In this document: positions 1-8,189 of the stretch, piece by piece | Layout of the letters: each line of letters begins with the position of its first letter | Numbering within the stretch: the first letter of the stretch is position 1 | Assembly (NCBI GenBank): GCA_040878035.1 | Contig: JBBDMX010000094.1 | Coordinates: forward strand, 1-64,000 | Direction: 5' to 3' | DNA: 64,000 nt | Origin: JBBDMX01 sp040878035 | GTDB taxonomy: Bacteria; Planctomycetota; Phycisphaerae; Phycisphaerales; Phycisphaeraceae | Translations under genes and position numbers: made by a program | The notes under the pieces: model-generated | The model's database searches: none | Seen by the model: the letters and a program-made list of their open reading frames with translations, nothing else | Told to the model about the DNA's origin: nothing

Positions 1-366
1 CAAGCTGCCGCTCTCCCCAACGCCGAACACCCGACCACTTCCCGGACAGTATTGCGGCGGATGGGCAGGGGCGGGGACACGCCAGGGCTGGCGACAGGTT
101 TTTTTGGAGTGCGGCGGCCGCGACGCCGCTTTGGCTCGACGCGAAACGTCTTTGGCGGCCGTCAACGCCTGGGCGCCCCCAACAAACGGCTCCCCCGCAA
201 ACTAATGCGGTGTCGCGGCCACCGCAGTCCAAAAGCGGCTGGCGCCGCCACATGATGCCGCAGCCTATCCCGAATCAGGTTGCAGAGCTTGGTGACCGGC
301 ATCAAGACCACACGAACCGAAACCAAGCGATTAGTGTTCTGGCAAGTGAAGCCGGCAACCGCCCAG
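1..366. other. gene-free left edge with an imperfect inverted repeat
   Basis: No reading frame here looks like a real protein; the open frames are arginine/proline-rich shadows of GC-rich DNA. The one structure visible is an imperfect inverted repeat of about 28 bases, with arms at 102-128 and 207-234 (each arm built on TTTTGGA, GCGG and GGCCGCGAC). It lies downstream of the 3' end of the leftward oxidase operon. It could be a transcript-end structure or one more dispersed repeat; the sequence does not decide. Confidence 0.5.
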
Positions 367-554
367 GGCAATTGCATATGGTTTTTCCGGTCCCTCTCCC
401 TTCTGAGGGAGAGGTTAGGTGAGGGTGATTGAAATGGCGATGACGTGCCCAGATCGCCGTTTCGTAACCATGAACAGTACCGATCACCCTCACCCCAGCC
501 CTCTCCCTCAGACCCCGGAGGGAGAGGGGGTCAGAGCGGCCATATGCAATTGCC
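367..554. repeat. dispersed paired-hairpin element, copy A (with terminal inverted repeats)
   Basis: Two hairpin units built on CCCTCTCCC/GGGAGAGG plus CTCACCC face each other (about 391-425 and 485-530). The whole is bounded by a perfect 15-base terminal inverted repeat, GGCAATTGCATATGG at 367-381 and its complement at 540-554. This is the most complete copy in the window and looks like a small non-coding MITE. It sits just downstream of ctaF. Copies B, C and D lie at 1.9, 5.6 and 8.1 kb and a half copy E at 36.3 kb. Confidence 0.75.
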
Positions 555-599
555 GTGGGCAACCGCCTGGTGGCGCGAATGAAAGGTGCCGTGCGCCGG

Positions 600-950
600 T
601 CACCGCTGCGCCGGGTCGGCCGAGGTGGTGCGCCCCCCGGAAGTGGCGGTGGGCTGGGGCCGGGGCTGGCTTTGCCAACCGCGGGTCTGGAAGTCGCTGA
701 AGGTCAGCGCCAGCATGATGCCCAGCCAGACCACGCCCGCCAGGGCGAAGATGCGCGAGATCGGGCTGGAGTATTTCACGTGCATGAAAAAGAGCATGAC
801 GATGGCGGCTTTGGTCGCGGCGATCAGCAGCGTGATCGTCAGTGCCAGGGCGCCTAAGTGCAGGTACGCCACCGAGACGGTGAGCACCAGCAGCACCATC
901 AGGGCGGCGAACACCAGGAAGTAGATTTTGGTGTGATCCTTGTGTGCCAT
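600..950 (-). CDS. ctaF: cytochrome c oxidase subunit IV (caa3 type)
   Basis: A 116-residue protein that is the small fourth subunit of a haem-copper oxidase. It shows three hydrophobic membrane segments (about residues 9-30, 34-56 and 64-84) and the family hallmark MLFFMHVKYSS between the second and third. The tail after residue 90 is hydrophilic and proline/threonine-rich. It is the last gene of the leftward act-cta operon, 193 bases after ctaE, with a dispersed inverted repeat in the gap. The role is structural support of subunit I in the cytoplasmic membrane. Position after ctaC, ctaD and ctaE makes the assignment firm; the symbol coxD is used for the same subunit elsewhere. Confidence 0.88.
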   Translation of the reverse strand: MAHKDHTKIYFLVFAALMVLLVLTVSVAYLHLGALALTITLLIAATKAAIVMLFFMHVKYSSPISRIFALAGVVWLGIMLALTFSDFQTRGWQSQPRPQPTATSGGRTTSADPAQR

Positions 951-960
951 GATCTATCTC

Positions 961-1138
961 AAAACAGCCACAGATGAACACAGATGAACACGGATGGGAA
1001 GATGCAGAAAAGCGGAAAAGCGGAAAACGCAGAAAAGGGGAAACGGCCCTTTCCGTCTACTCTGCCTTTCTGGCTTTCCTGCTTTTCTGATTTCTCTGTC
1101 GTTCTTCATCTGTGTCCATCCGTGTTCATCTGTGGCCA
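961..1138. repeat. dispersed inverted repeat (CACAGATGAACAC family)
   Basis: The left arm reads as tandem CACAGATGAACA units and the right arm (about 1107-1138) carries the reverse complement, so transcripts would fold into a long hairpin. The middle holds a smaller inverted repeat rich in AAAAGCGGAAAA-like units. The same family recurs at 48926-49112 and in fragments near 22740, 26525 and 31175. It fills most of the ctaE-ctaF gap and encodes nothing recognisable. Confidence 0.7.
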
Positions 1139-1143
1139 ATTTC

Positions 1144-1815
1144 CTATCGGCCGATCAGGTAGAGAAGCGGGAAGAGGAAGATCCACACCAGGTCGACCAG
1201 GTGCCAGTAGAGGCCGGTCATTTCGATGAAGGTGGCGCGCGGCCCCATCCACTTGCCGCGCGGGACGCCGAGCATGATCCAGAGCAGGATGGCCACGCCG
1301 ATGATCATGTGCAGGGCGTGCAGGCCGGTCATGACGAAGTAGAAGGAGAAGAAGAGTTGGATGTTATGCGGATCGACCGCGGCGCTGTGCGTGCCGGCGT
1401 TGAAGTTGGGGCCGGGCACCAGGTGATGGGCGAACTTGTCGGAATACTCGACCACCTTGATGCCCATGAACACCATGCCCAGGAGGAAGGTGAGGAAGAT
1501 GAACCAGAAGGTGGCTTTCTGCCTGCCCCACTGGGCCGCCTGCACCGCCAGAGCCATGGTGAGACTGCTGGTGAGCAGGGCGGTGGTGTTGATGGTGCCC
1601 AGGACGATGTCCAAGTGCTGGCTGGCCTCATGGAAGGCTTCGGGAAAGCGATGGCGGTAGACGGCATAGGCGGTGAAGACGCCGCCGAAGAAGAGCACTT
1701 CCTGCGCCAGGAACGCCCACATGCCCAGGGTGGCGGCCTCGTGCTGCTGCTCGAGGTCGTTGAAGTGGTGCGCCAGGGCGGGGTCGTGGTTGGGGGTTAG
1801 CGTGGTGTCACTCAC
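1144..1815 (-). CDS. ctaE: cytochrome c oxidase subunit III
   Basis: Subunit III of the caa3 oxidase, 223 residues. It has the family core LGMWAFLAQEVLFFGGVF near the N-terminus, about five membrane helices, and the C-terminal hallmark YWHLVDLVWIFLFPLLYL. The start chosen is the GTG at 1815 because GGGAGGA lies six bases upstream. The reading frame stays open further back to 1926, but that extension is encoded by dispersed-repeat copy B and is not part of the family. The gene follows ctaD after 189 bases, almost all repeat. Subunit III stabilises subunit I and its proton uptake. Confidence 0.93.
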   Translation of the reverse strand: MSDTTLTPNHDPALAHHFNDLEQQHEAATLGMWAFLAQEVLFFGGVFTAYAVYRHRFPEAFHEASQHLDIVLGTINTTALLTSSLTMALAVQAAQWGRQKATFWFIFLTFLLGMVFMGIKVVEYSDKFAHHLVPGPNFNAGTHSAAVDPHNIQLFFSFYFVMTGLHALHMIIGVAILLWIMLGVPRGKWMGPRATFIEMTGLYWHLVDLVWIFLFPLLYLIGR

Positions 1816-1839
1816 GGCGGGTCCTCCCGGCCTGCTTGG

Positions 1840-1993
1840 CCCCCTCTCCCTTCTGAGGGAGAGGGCTGGGGTGAGGGTATTGGTCATGTGAGCCAATCGC
1901 CGCCGATACTCGTCGCCTGCCTGCAATCAGATCACCCTCACCTAACCTCTCCCTCAGAAGGGAGAGGGATCGGAACGGCCACGTGTGATTGCC
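1840..1993. repeat. dispersed paired-hairpin element, copy B
   Basis: Two facing hairpins built on CCCTCTCCC and GGGAGAGG (about 1840-1882 and 1931-1968) fill the ctaD-ctaE gap. The right outer end, CCACGTGTGATTGCC at 1979-1993, resembles the terminal inverted repeat of copy A (CCATATGCAATTGCC). The left outer end is not recognisable where it meets the ctaE ribosome-binding site. Confidence 0.7.
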
Positions 1994-2004
1994 TATCGTC
2001 TCAC

Positions 2005-3675
2005 TCACAGCGATGTCCTCCCGCCGGCGACCACGCCTGAGGCGTCGTCTTCGATTTCGGGGTCATAGTTGTAGGCCGGCTCGGTGACGATGGGGGTCTC
2101 GTCGAAATTATGCGTGGTGGGGGGCGATTCGGTCTGCCATTCCAGGCCCTTGGCGCCCCAGGGATTGGCGCCGACCTTGGGCCCGCGGAAGAGCGACCAG
2201 AGCAGGTAGGTGAAGGGGAAGAGATAGCCGGCGCCCAGGATCGAGGCCCCGGCGGTGGACATGACGTTGAGCACCTGGAACTCGGGCGAGTAGGCGTGAT
2301 AGCGGCGGGGCATGCCCAGGTAGCCGACGATGAACTGGGGGAAGAAGGTGAGGTTGAAGCCGACGAAGATGAGCACGGCGGAGAAGATGCCCCAGGTTTT
2401 GGGGTACATGCGTCCGGTGATTTTGGGCCACCAGAAGTGCAGGCCGCCCAGGTAGCCCATGACCGCGCCGCCGACCATGATGTAGTGGAAGTGTGCGACG
2501 ACGAAATAGGTGTCGTGGACGTGGACGTCGATCGCCAGGGAGGCGAGGAACAGGCCGGTGAGTCCGCCGATGGTGAACAGGCCGATGAACCCGATGGCGT
2601 AGAGCAGGGGCGTGGTGAAAGTGACGCGGCCCTTGTAGAGCGTGGCGGTCCAGTTGAAGACCTTGATGGCCGAGGGCACGGCGACCAGGAAGGAGAGCAC
2701 GGAGAAAACCATGCTGGCGTACATGGACTGGCCGCTGACGAACATGTGGTGGCCCCAGACCAGAAAGCCCAGCACGGCGATCGCCAGGGACGAGCCGGCG
2801 ACGAACGTGTAGCCGAACACCGGCTTGCGCGAGAAGCAGGAGATGATCTCACTGACGACACCCATGCTCGGCAGGATCATGATGTAGACCGCCGGGTGGG
2901 AGTAGAACCAGAACAGGTGCTGGAAGAGGACCGGGTCGCCGCCTATCGCCGGGTCGAAGATGCCGATTTGCATGGAGGTGTTGCGGAAGGTGCGTTCGAC
3001 GACCATCAGCAGCAGGGTAATGGCGACGACGGGAGTGCCCAGGACCATGATGAGGCTGGTGGCGTAGTGGGCCCAGACGAAGAGGGGGAGCCGGAACCAG
3101 GACATGCCCGGGGCGCGCATGGTGTGGATGGTGGCGATGAAGTTGATGCCGGTGAAGATGGAGGAGAAGCCGGCCAGCAGGGCGCCGCAGGCCATCCAGG
3201 TGACGGCGGAGTTGGAGTAGGTGGAGGAGTAGGGGGTGTAGAAGGTCCAGCCGGTGTCCACGCCGCCCTTGAGGATGGCGACGACGGCCAGGATTCCGCC
3301 GGCCATGAAGAAGTACCAGCTCGCCAGGTTGAGCTTGGGAAACGCCAGATCGCGGGCGCCGATCATGAGGGGGATGAGGAAGTTGCCCAGGGTGGCGGGG
3401 ATGGAAGGGATGAGGAAGAAGAAGATCATCACCGCGCCGTGCAGGGTGAAGAGGCGGTTGTAGGCCTCGGCGGAGACCACGTCGCCGCGGGGGGTCATCA
3501 ACTCGACGCGGATGAGCGTGGCGGCGGCGCCGCCGACGAAGAAGAACAGCGTGATCGAGACCAGGTACAACAGCGCGATGCGCTTGTGATCCACCGTCAG
3601 CAGCCACGATTTGATCGTGCTGCCCGCCGACAGATAGTCGTGCCGCCTGGGTAATGGGATATTCAGTGTCGTCAC
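2005..3675 (-). CDS. ctaD: cytochrome c oxidase subunit I
   Basis: The catalytic haem-copper subunit, 556 residues, twelve membrane helices. Visible ligands and motifs are LHGAVMIFFF (low-spin haem His), WFYSHPAVYIMILP with the HxxxY copper-B/tyrosine pair, GHHMFVSG (the copper-B His pair) and HDTYFVVAHFHYIM (haem a3 and haem a His). It reduces O2 to water and pumps protons. Translation starts at a GTG that overlaps the stop of ctaC by four bases (GTGA), so the two are coupled. Length fits a stand-alone subunit I with no fused subunit III. Confidence 0.96.
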   Translation of the reverse strand: MTTLNIPLPRRHDYLSAGSTIKSWLLTVDHKRIALLYLVSITLFFFVGGAAATLIRVELMTPRGDVVSAEAYNRLFTLHGAVMIFFFLIPSIPATLGNFLIPLMIGARDLAFPKLNLASWYFFMAGGILAVVAILKGGVDTGWTFYTPYSSTYSNSAVTWMACGALLAGFSSIFTGINFIATIHTMRAPGMSWFRLPLFVWAHYATSLIMVLGTPVVAITLLLMVVERTFRNTSMQIGIFDPAIGGDPVLFQHLFWFYSHPAVYIMILPSMGVVSEIISCFSRKPVFGYTFVAGSSLAIAVLGFLVWGHHMFVSGQSMYASMVFSVLSFLVAVPSAIKVFNWTATLYKGRVTFTTPLLYAIGFIGLFTIGGLTGLFLASLAIDVHVHDTYFVVAHFHYIMVGGAVMGYLGGLHFWWPKITGRMYPKTWGIFSAVLIFVGFNLTFFPQFIVGYLGMPRRYHAYSPEFQVLNVMSTAGASILGAGYLFPFTYLLWSLFRGPKVGANPWGAKGLEWQTESPPTTHNFDETPIVTEPAYNYDPEIEDDASGVVAGGRTSL

Positions 3676-4715
3676 GGCTGGTTGGATTCCTCCCGATTGG
3701 CGGGTGTGGGCGCTGGGGTCAGCTCCACGCCCGGGGCAGGCGGCTGGCGCTCGTCGCCCACCATGCCCGCGGCGCTGAGCAATTTGATGTACTCGATCAA
3801 CTCGATCAACTGGTCTTCGCTGATCTGGCTCTTGAACGTGGGCATCAATGAAGGCGAGGGATAGCCCGCGACGATCTTGGCGTTGGGGTCGAGCACCGAC
3901 TCGCGGATGTAGCCTTCGTCGGCGATGACGGTCTGGCCGCTGGCGAGTTTCACCTGGCTGCCAAAGAGGCCCTGGAGTCGCGGCGCCCGCAGCGCCGAGT
4001 CGGCGACGTGGCAGTTGTTACACGCCAGATGGGCAAAGACCTGCCCGCCGGCGCTGGACAGCGTGCCCGCCTCGCCCAGCGGCCCGGCGCCGCCCGGACC
4101 CAGCCACGCCTCATAGTCGCTGGGGCTCATCACCACGATCTTGCCGATCATCCGCGAATGCTCCAGTCCGCAATACTCGGCGCAGAACAGGTGGTATTCG
4201 CCCACCTCCGTGGGTTGGAACCACAGCGTCGTGTACCGCCCGGGCAGCACGTCCTGCTTGACGCGGAAGGCCGGCACGTAAAAGCTGTGGATCACGTCCT
4301 GCGAGGTCATGGTCAGCTTGACGGCCCGGCCCACGGGCAGGTGCAGAGCGTTGATCTCGCGCTGCCCGCCGGGGTGCTGCACCTTCCACATCCACTGCTT
4401 GGCGACGACATAGACCTCCATGGCGTCGTCGGGCGCCTGCTGAGTATGGAAGAACACGGCCGCGGCCCAGAAGAAAATGCCCAGGGCGATGAGCGTGGGC
4501 CCGCCGATGAGCACCGCCTCGAGCAGCGCCGTCTTGTGCTCGGCCAGCTTGCGGTCACGCTTCTGCGAATGGTGGAAACGAATGGCGAACACCACCAGCA
4601 AGGTGGCGATGAGCACCATGAAGAAACCGGAGGTGAGCCACAGCGCAGCATAAATCGCGTCCACCTGGCTGGCGAACGAGGAGCCTTGCTTGGGGAATAG
4701 GGGAAAGTCCCACAT
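3672..4715 (-). CDS. ctaC: cytochrome c oxidase subunit II with fused cytochrome c (caa3)
   Basis: About 347 residues. Two N-terminal membrane helices are followed by the cupredoxin domain with the CuA site (CAEYCGLEHSRM, the CxxxC-x3-H-x2-M pattern near residues 190-205) and a C-terminal cytochrome c domain with one CNNCH haem site. This fusion defines a caa3 oxidase, which takes electrons from its own haem c. I start at the ATG at 4715 (MWDFPLFPK). The frame runs seven codons further, but those are encoded by a dispersed AATCCGAAAT repeat. No clear Shine-Dalgarno is seen, perhaps because the repeat displaced it. Confidence 0.94.
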   Translation of the reverse strand: MWDFPLFPKQGSSFASQVDAIYAALWLTSGFFMVLIATLLVVFAIRFHHSQKRDRKLAEHKTALLEAVLIGGPTLIALGIFFWAAAVFFHTQQAPDDAMEVYVVAKQWMWKVQHPGGQREINALHLPVGRAVKLTMTSQDVIHSFYVPAFRVKQDVLPGRYTTLWFQPTEVGEYHLFCAEYCGLEHSRMIGKIVVMSPSDYEAWLGPGGAGPLGEAGTLSSAGGQVFAHLACNNCHVADSALRAPRLQGLFGSQVKLASGQTVIADEGYIRESVLDPNAKIVAGYPSPSLMPTFKSQISEDQLIELIEYIKLLSAAGMVGDERQPPAPGVELTPAPTPANREESNQP

Positions 4716-4717
4716 AA

Positions 4718-4746
4718 GGAAAAATCCGAAATCCAAAATCCGAAAT
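4718..4746. repeat. dispersed AATCCGAAAT repeat between sco and ctaC
   Basis: Tandem AATCCGAAAT/AATCCAAAAT units fill the whole gap between the sco stop and the ctaC start. The same unit recurs at 10180-10206, 17176-17279 and 25012-25052, always at gene boundaries of an operon. In this copy it replaces the expected ribosome-binding region of ctaC. Confidence 0.7.
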
Positions 4747-5754
4747 TCAGGTACGTCTCCGGGTCTTACGAACCAGGATCACGATCGACCCGGCCATCAG
4801 CGCCACGGTGAGCACGCCGGCGACGCGAATGACGGCCATTACGCGGAAGGTATATTTGCCGGTGTTGGGGTCGTAGTGGAAGCAGCGCAGCAGCACCTGG
4901 TCCACGGCCGAGCCGATGGTGTTGTTGGAGGCTTCGACCAGTCCGAGGCGCATGTCGCGCGAGGGGAAGTCCACGCCATAGAAATAGCGCGACAGCCGGC
5001 CGTCGGGCGCCACCAGGATCACCCCGGCGGCATGGGCGAACTGCTCGGTACGCTGGTCGTAGGCGTACTTAAAGCCCACGGCATCCGCCACGCGGCGAAT
5101 CTGTTCGTCCTCGCCGGTGAGCAGGTGCCAGCCGTTGGCGGCGCCGGGATGGTCGTAATTCTTGAGAATGTACTCCTTCTTCTCCGCGGCGACCTTCGGC
5201 GTCTCACGCGGATCGATGCTCACCAGCACCACGTTGAACTCCTTGCCCGCATCCATCGGCAGTTGCCGCAGACTGTCGAGCAACCCGTTGATCGTCATGA
5301 TGCAGAGCATCGGGCAACGGTAGTAGACCATCGCCAGCACGACGGGCTTGTCGCCCAGGTAGTCGCCAATGCGCACCTGCTTGCCGGTGTCGTCGAGGAA
5401 CGTGGCGTCCAGCGGCAGCGTGTCGCCCAGCCGCTGCTCAAAGGCGATGCGGTCCTCGGGCCGCTCCTCCAACCCCTGCGGCGGCTTGGGGACCTGGGCC
5501 AAGGCGAGGGAGTGGGCGATGAGTACGATCGTCAGCGCAATGACGGGGACGAACCCCCTCTCCCTTCTGAGGGAGAGGGCTGGGGTGAGGGTTTCTACTG
5601 ATGATTGAGTGTTGGAGTAACACTGGGCTGCTCGGTCGCCGGCGTTGGCGCAACACGGGCGCACGTTATCCGTGTGCACCCTCACCCTAACCCTCTCCCT
5701 CAGAAGGGAGAGGGGACCGGAGGCCGCCCGCGGGATATGCCGAATTCGCATCAT
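4747..5754 (-). CDS. SCO1/SenC-family copper chaperone with repeat-encoded N-terminal extension
   Basis: Thioredoxin-fold SCO protein that delivers copper to the CuA site of subunit II. It shows the copper-binding CPMLC in VYYRCPMLC and a conserved His in QFAHAAGVILVAPDG, then a C-terminal membrane helix followed by RKTRRRT. The ATG at 5754 overlaps the upstream stop as ATGA. The first ~75 codons are unusual: they read through both hairpins of dispersed element copy C before a normal signal peptide (VIALTIVLIAHSLALAQ) begins. I see no in-frame ATG, GTG or TTG between the second hairpin and the signal peptide, so the repeat-encoded segment is probably translated. Family identity is firm; the exact start is not. 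Confidence 0.85.
   Translation of the reverse strand: MMRIRHIPRAASGPLSLLRERVRVRVHTDNVRPCCANAGDRAAQCYSNTQSSVETLTPALSLRRERGFVPVIALTIVLIAHSLALAQVPKPPQGLEERPEDRIAFEQRLGDTLPLDATFLDDTGKQVRIGDYLGDKPVVLAMVYYRCPMLCIMTINGLLDSLRQLPMDAGKEFNVVLVSIDPRETPKVAAEKKEYILKNYDHPGAANGWHLLTGEDEQIRRVADAVGFKYAYDQRTEQFAHAAGVILVAPDGRLSRYFYGVDFPSRDMRLGLVEASNNTIGSAVDQVLLRCFHYDPNTGKYTFRVMAVIRVAGVLTVALMAGSIVILVRKTRRRT
5554..5716. repeat. dispersed paired-hairpin element, copy C (inside sco)
   Basis: Facing hairpins at about 5554-5592 and 5679-5716, the same CCCTCTCCC/GGGAGAGGG units as copies A and B. Both lie inside the open sco reading frame, which they keep open, coding for SLLRERVRVRV and LTPALSLRRERG. The outer ends are not recognisable as the terminal repeats of copy A. 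Confidence 0.72.
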
Positions 5755-6188
5755 CGCGTATTCCCCTGCTCCTCCTGCTTCGCATTCTTCGCCGCCCGCT
5801 GTTGCACGATCATCGCCTTGGCCTTGTCGATCGGTACGTGCACGATGCCGTTCTCACGATCGACCCAGCCGTAGTTCTCGAGCTGGTCGAGTTGCGTCTG
5901 GCGCAGTTGTTTCATGTCCTGGATCTCAGCCACCTGCAATTGTGGGCCCACCGGCGGGGCCGCCCGCGCCAGACGGCGCATGGGATTGGGCGGCTCGGCG
6001 TCGTGAGGCTGAGCGCCAAAGTAACTAAACAGCAGCGTCATGGCGCCCAGTACCACCGCGATGGCCACCAGCAGCCCCACGCCGAAGAGCACCACCGCCT
6101 TGATGCTGGTGGTTTCGTGGGCGTAGCCGCGGCGCACCTCCTCGCGCGAGGGTTGCGGTTTGACGCCATGGAGCAGTTGATCACGCAT
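5751..6188 (-). CDS. small membrane protein of the alternative complex III/oxidase operon
   Basis: A 145-residue protein with one membrane helix (about residues 29-55, KAVVLFGVGLLVAIAVVLGAM) and a C-terminal outside domain ending in the pattern ENYGWVDRENGIVHVPIDKA. That WVD...GIV.IPID motif recurs in small proteins next to act/cox clusters as I remember them, but the function is not established. It overlaps actF by eight bases at its start and sco by four bases at its end, so it is firmly inside the operon. A role in assembling or linking complex III and the oxidase is an inference. Confidence 0.75.
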   Translation of the reverse strand: MRDQLLHGVKPQPSREEVRRGYAHETTSIKAVVLFGVGLLVAIAVVLGAMTLLFSYFGAQPHDAEPPNPMRRLARAAPPVGPQLQVAEIQDMKQLRQTQLDQLENYGWVDRENGIVHVPIDKAKAMIVQQRAAKNAKQEEQGNTR

Positions 6189-7386
6189 GTTGCGCTGCCC
6201 TCACGTTGCCCGTCGGGGCGTGGAGCGGGTCGGTCACCGGTTGCGGCTTACTTCGGGCAAAACGATGGAGGAACAGGAGGACCCAGACGCCGCCGATGGC
6301 CAGCCACGCCGCCACGTCGGTGGCGCCGGCCCACATCGGCCGGTCGGGAAACGCCGGGGCGATGAGCCAGAGAATCTCCACAAAATGCATCACCAGCAGG
6401 AACAGGCTCATGACGAACATGATCCGCGGGGCACGCTTGCTCTGCCGCGACAGCAGCACGACAAAGGGCACGGCGAAGTAGCCGGCGATCAGCACGATGG
6501 CCACGTTGTTCCAGTTAGTGTGCGTGCGCGGCCAGTACCAGCGCGTCTCCTCGGGCAGATTCGCATACCAGATGATCAGGAACTGCGAAAACGCGATGTA
6601 AGCGGTGAGCGAAATCGAGGCAAAGAGCAGCTTGGACAAGTCGTGCAGCACGGTGCGGGGGATGCGGGTCGCGGCCTCGCGGGGCGAACTGGGCGTGACG
6701 AACGTCATCATGCCGGTGAGCACGGCGATGGACAGCGCCAGCGCCGCCAATCCCTGGCCCACGATGAACACCAGGCCATAGATCGTGGAAAACCACTGCG
6801 GCTCCAGCGACATCACCCAGTCCACGGCGGCGAATGTCATGGTGAAGACGTAGACAATCAATCCGGGCGGTGCCAGGCGCAGCAGGCGGTTGTCCAGGGC
6901 CGTGTCACCCGTGGCGCGCTGCCGCTCGCCGCCCCGCGCCAGTACCAGCGCGCCGATCGTCCACACCGCGAAGTAGATTGCCGCGCGGATGTAGAAGAAC
7001 GGCAGGTTCAGGTAGGGCGCCTTGGACTCCAGTTCGTGCGGCATGTGGCCGGCGCTGTCCAGTTGCGTCCAGGGATAGATCACCGTGGTGGCGAAGATCA
7101 GGGGGACAAAGAGGAGAATGAAAAGAGGCATGGTGCGAGCGGATGCTTCGCAAACGCCGGCGATGGCGCGGCCCCATTCGCCGCCGGACATGCGGTGGAT
7201 CATCATCAACCCGCAGGCGCCCAGGGGCAGCCCCAGCCAGTACATGAAGGCAATCAGGTACGACTGGTAGAAGACCTGCATATCGAACACGGCGCCGGCG
7301 ACCAGGCCGGCGACGCCGATCGCCGCCGCCAGGACCGCCAGGCTGCGCACCAGCTTGAATTGTCTGCCCGTCGGCAGGCTCATCAT
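6181..7386 (-). CDS. actF: alternative complex III membrane subunit ActF
   Basis: A 401-residue polytopic protein with about ten membrane helices, rich in tryptophan at helix ends (YPWTQLD, DWVMSLEPQW, ETRWYWPRTHTNWNN). It is the second quinol-site membrane subunit of alternative complex III, related to but shorter than ActC. The start ATG overlaps the stop of actE. The order actA-B-C-D-E-F is the standard one for this complex, and this gene is in the F place. The complex oxidises quinol and passes electrons to c-type haems without Rieske protein or cytochrome b. Confidence 0.9.
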   Translation of the reverse strand: MMSLPTGRQFKLVRSLAVLAAAIGVAGLVAGAVFDMQVFYQSYLIAFMYWLGLPLGACGLMMIHRMSGGEWGRAIAGVCEASARTMPLFILLFVPLIFATTVIYPWTQLDSAGHMPHELESKAPYLNLPFFYIRAAIYFAVWTIGALVLARGGERQRATGDTALDNRLLRLAPPGLIVYVFTMTFAAVDWVMSLEPQWFSTIYGLVFIVGQGLAALALSIAVLTGMMTFVTPSSPREAATRIPRTVLHDLSKLLFASISLTAYIAFSQFLIIWYANLPEETRWYWPRTHTNWNNVAIVLIAGYFAVPFVVLLSRQSKRAPRIMFVMSLFLLVMHFVEILWLIAPAFPDRPMWAGATDVAAWLAIGGVWVLLFLHRFARSKPQPVTDPLHAPTGNVRAAQHA

Positions 7387-8189
7387 TTGTGCTCCGTGGC
7401 CGGGTGCGCTTGCGCTTCCTGGCCGCTTTGCGTCCGCGGGGCGTCGAGCTTGGCGCGTTCGTCGTCGCTCAACTGGCTCGCCGGTACGTTCTGGCTGGCC
7501 TGGAGGGCGCGAATGTAGGTGACGATCGCCCAGCGATCCGCCGGCTCAATCCGGTTGCCAAGAGCGTACATCCGCCCATAGCCGTGCGTGATCACGTCGA
7601 ACAGGTGGCCGTCGGGCGCCTGGCGCAAACGGTCCTGATGATACGTCGGCGGCTGGGGGAAGCCGCGCTGCACGATCATGCCGTCGCCCGCGCCGACTTG
7701 CCCGTGACAGGGCGTGCAGTGAATGACAAAGCGATCCTGGCCGCGGTCGAGCAGGGCGGCGGTGACCTGGACCGGCGCCTGGGCGACGAACTGGTCGCCG
7801 ACGCGGCCGGTGTGATAGACGGTGTCCTCTTCCAGGTGGCCGCGCGCCACGGTGCCGGCCACCAGCGGCCGCGCGGCCTGCCCGTCGGCGAAGAAGGCGC
7901 TGCCCTCCTGCGATTGGAGCTTGGGCTGGTCGGACATGTTGTCGCAGGCGGTCAATGTCAGCGCCGCGACAAGCAAGGCGGCCCACCGGGCCGCGCCCCC
8001 TCTCCCTTGGGGAGAGGGTGGCCGAGTCTTCGAGGCCGGGTGAGGGGAGCCACGGAGTAGCGAGGCGCTGTTTGCCGACAAAGCCTCCGTTGACCGCGGT
8101 TGCATCTGTTGGCCGCGCTCATGCATAGATCCCCTCACCCCAGCCCTCTCCCCGGGGGAGAGGGGGCCGATCCGCTCACGGATAGACAT
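7383..8189 (-). CDS. actE: alternative complex III mono-haem cytochrome c lipoprotein ActE, with repeat-encoded N-terminus
   Basis: A 268-codon frame. The functional part is a lipoprotein: signal peptide ARWAALLVAALTLTAC with a lipobox Cys, then a cytochrome c domain with one haem site (CTPCH) and a probable distal Met in GYGRMYALGNRI. It accepts electrons inside alternative complex III. The start (8189) overlaps actD by 14 bases. As in sco, the ~70 codons between that start and the signal peptide run through both hairpins of dispersed element copy D, giving PLSPGERAGVRG and PHPASKTRPPSPQGRGG. No good start is visible after the second hairpin. The gene identity is firm, the N-terminus is not. 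Confidence 0.88.
   Translation of the reverse strand: MSIRERIGPLSPGERAGVRGSMHERGQQMQPRSTEALSANSASLLRGSPHPASKTRPPSPQGRGGAARWAALLVAALTLTACDNMSDQPKLQSQEGSAFFADGQAARPLVAGTVARGHLEEDTVYHTGRVGDQFVAQAPVQVTAALLDRGQDRFVIHCTPCHGQVGAGDGMIVQRGFPQPPTYHQDRLRQAPDGHLFDVITHGYGRMYALGNRIEPADRWAIVTYIRALQASQNVPASQLSDDERAKLDAPRTQSGQEAQAHPATEHK
7996..8167. repeat. dispersed paired-hairpin element, copy D (inside actE)
   Basis: Facing hairpins at about 7996-8048 and 8131-8167, with CCCTCTCCC-TTGG-GGAGAGGG and CCCTCTCCCCGGGGGAGAGGG cores. They keep the actE frame open between its coupled start codon and the lipoprotein signal peptide. Arm sequence differs slightly from copies A-C, so this is not a very recent copy of one of them. 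Confidence 0.7.

Noticed and set aside
1816..1926. Longer CtaE starting at 1926
   Set aside because: The extra residues (LTPALSLRRERG) are encoded by repeat copy B, and a good ribosome site precedes the GTG at 1815.
2110..3654. A 514-codon open frame opposite ctaD
   Set aside because: Low-complexity Glu/Gly/Asp/His composition typical of the antisense of a GC-rich gene; ctaD itself is unambiguous.
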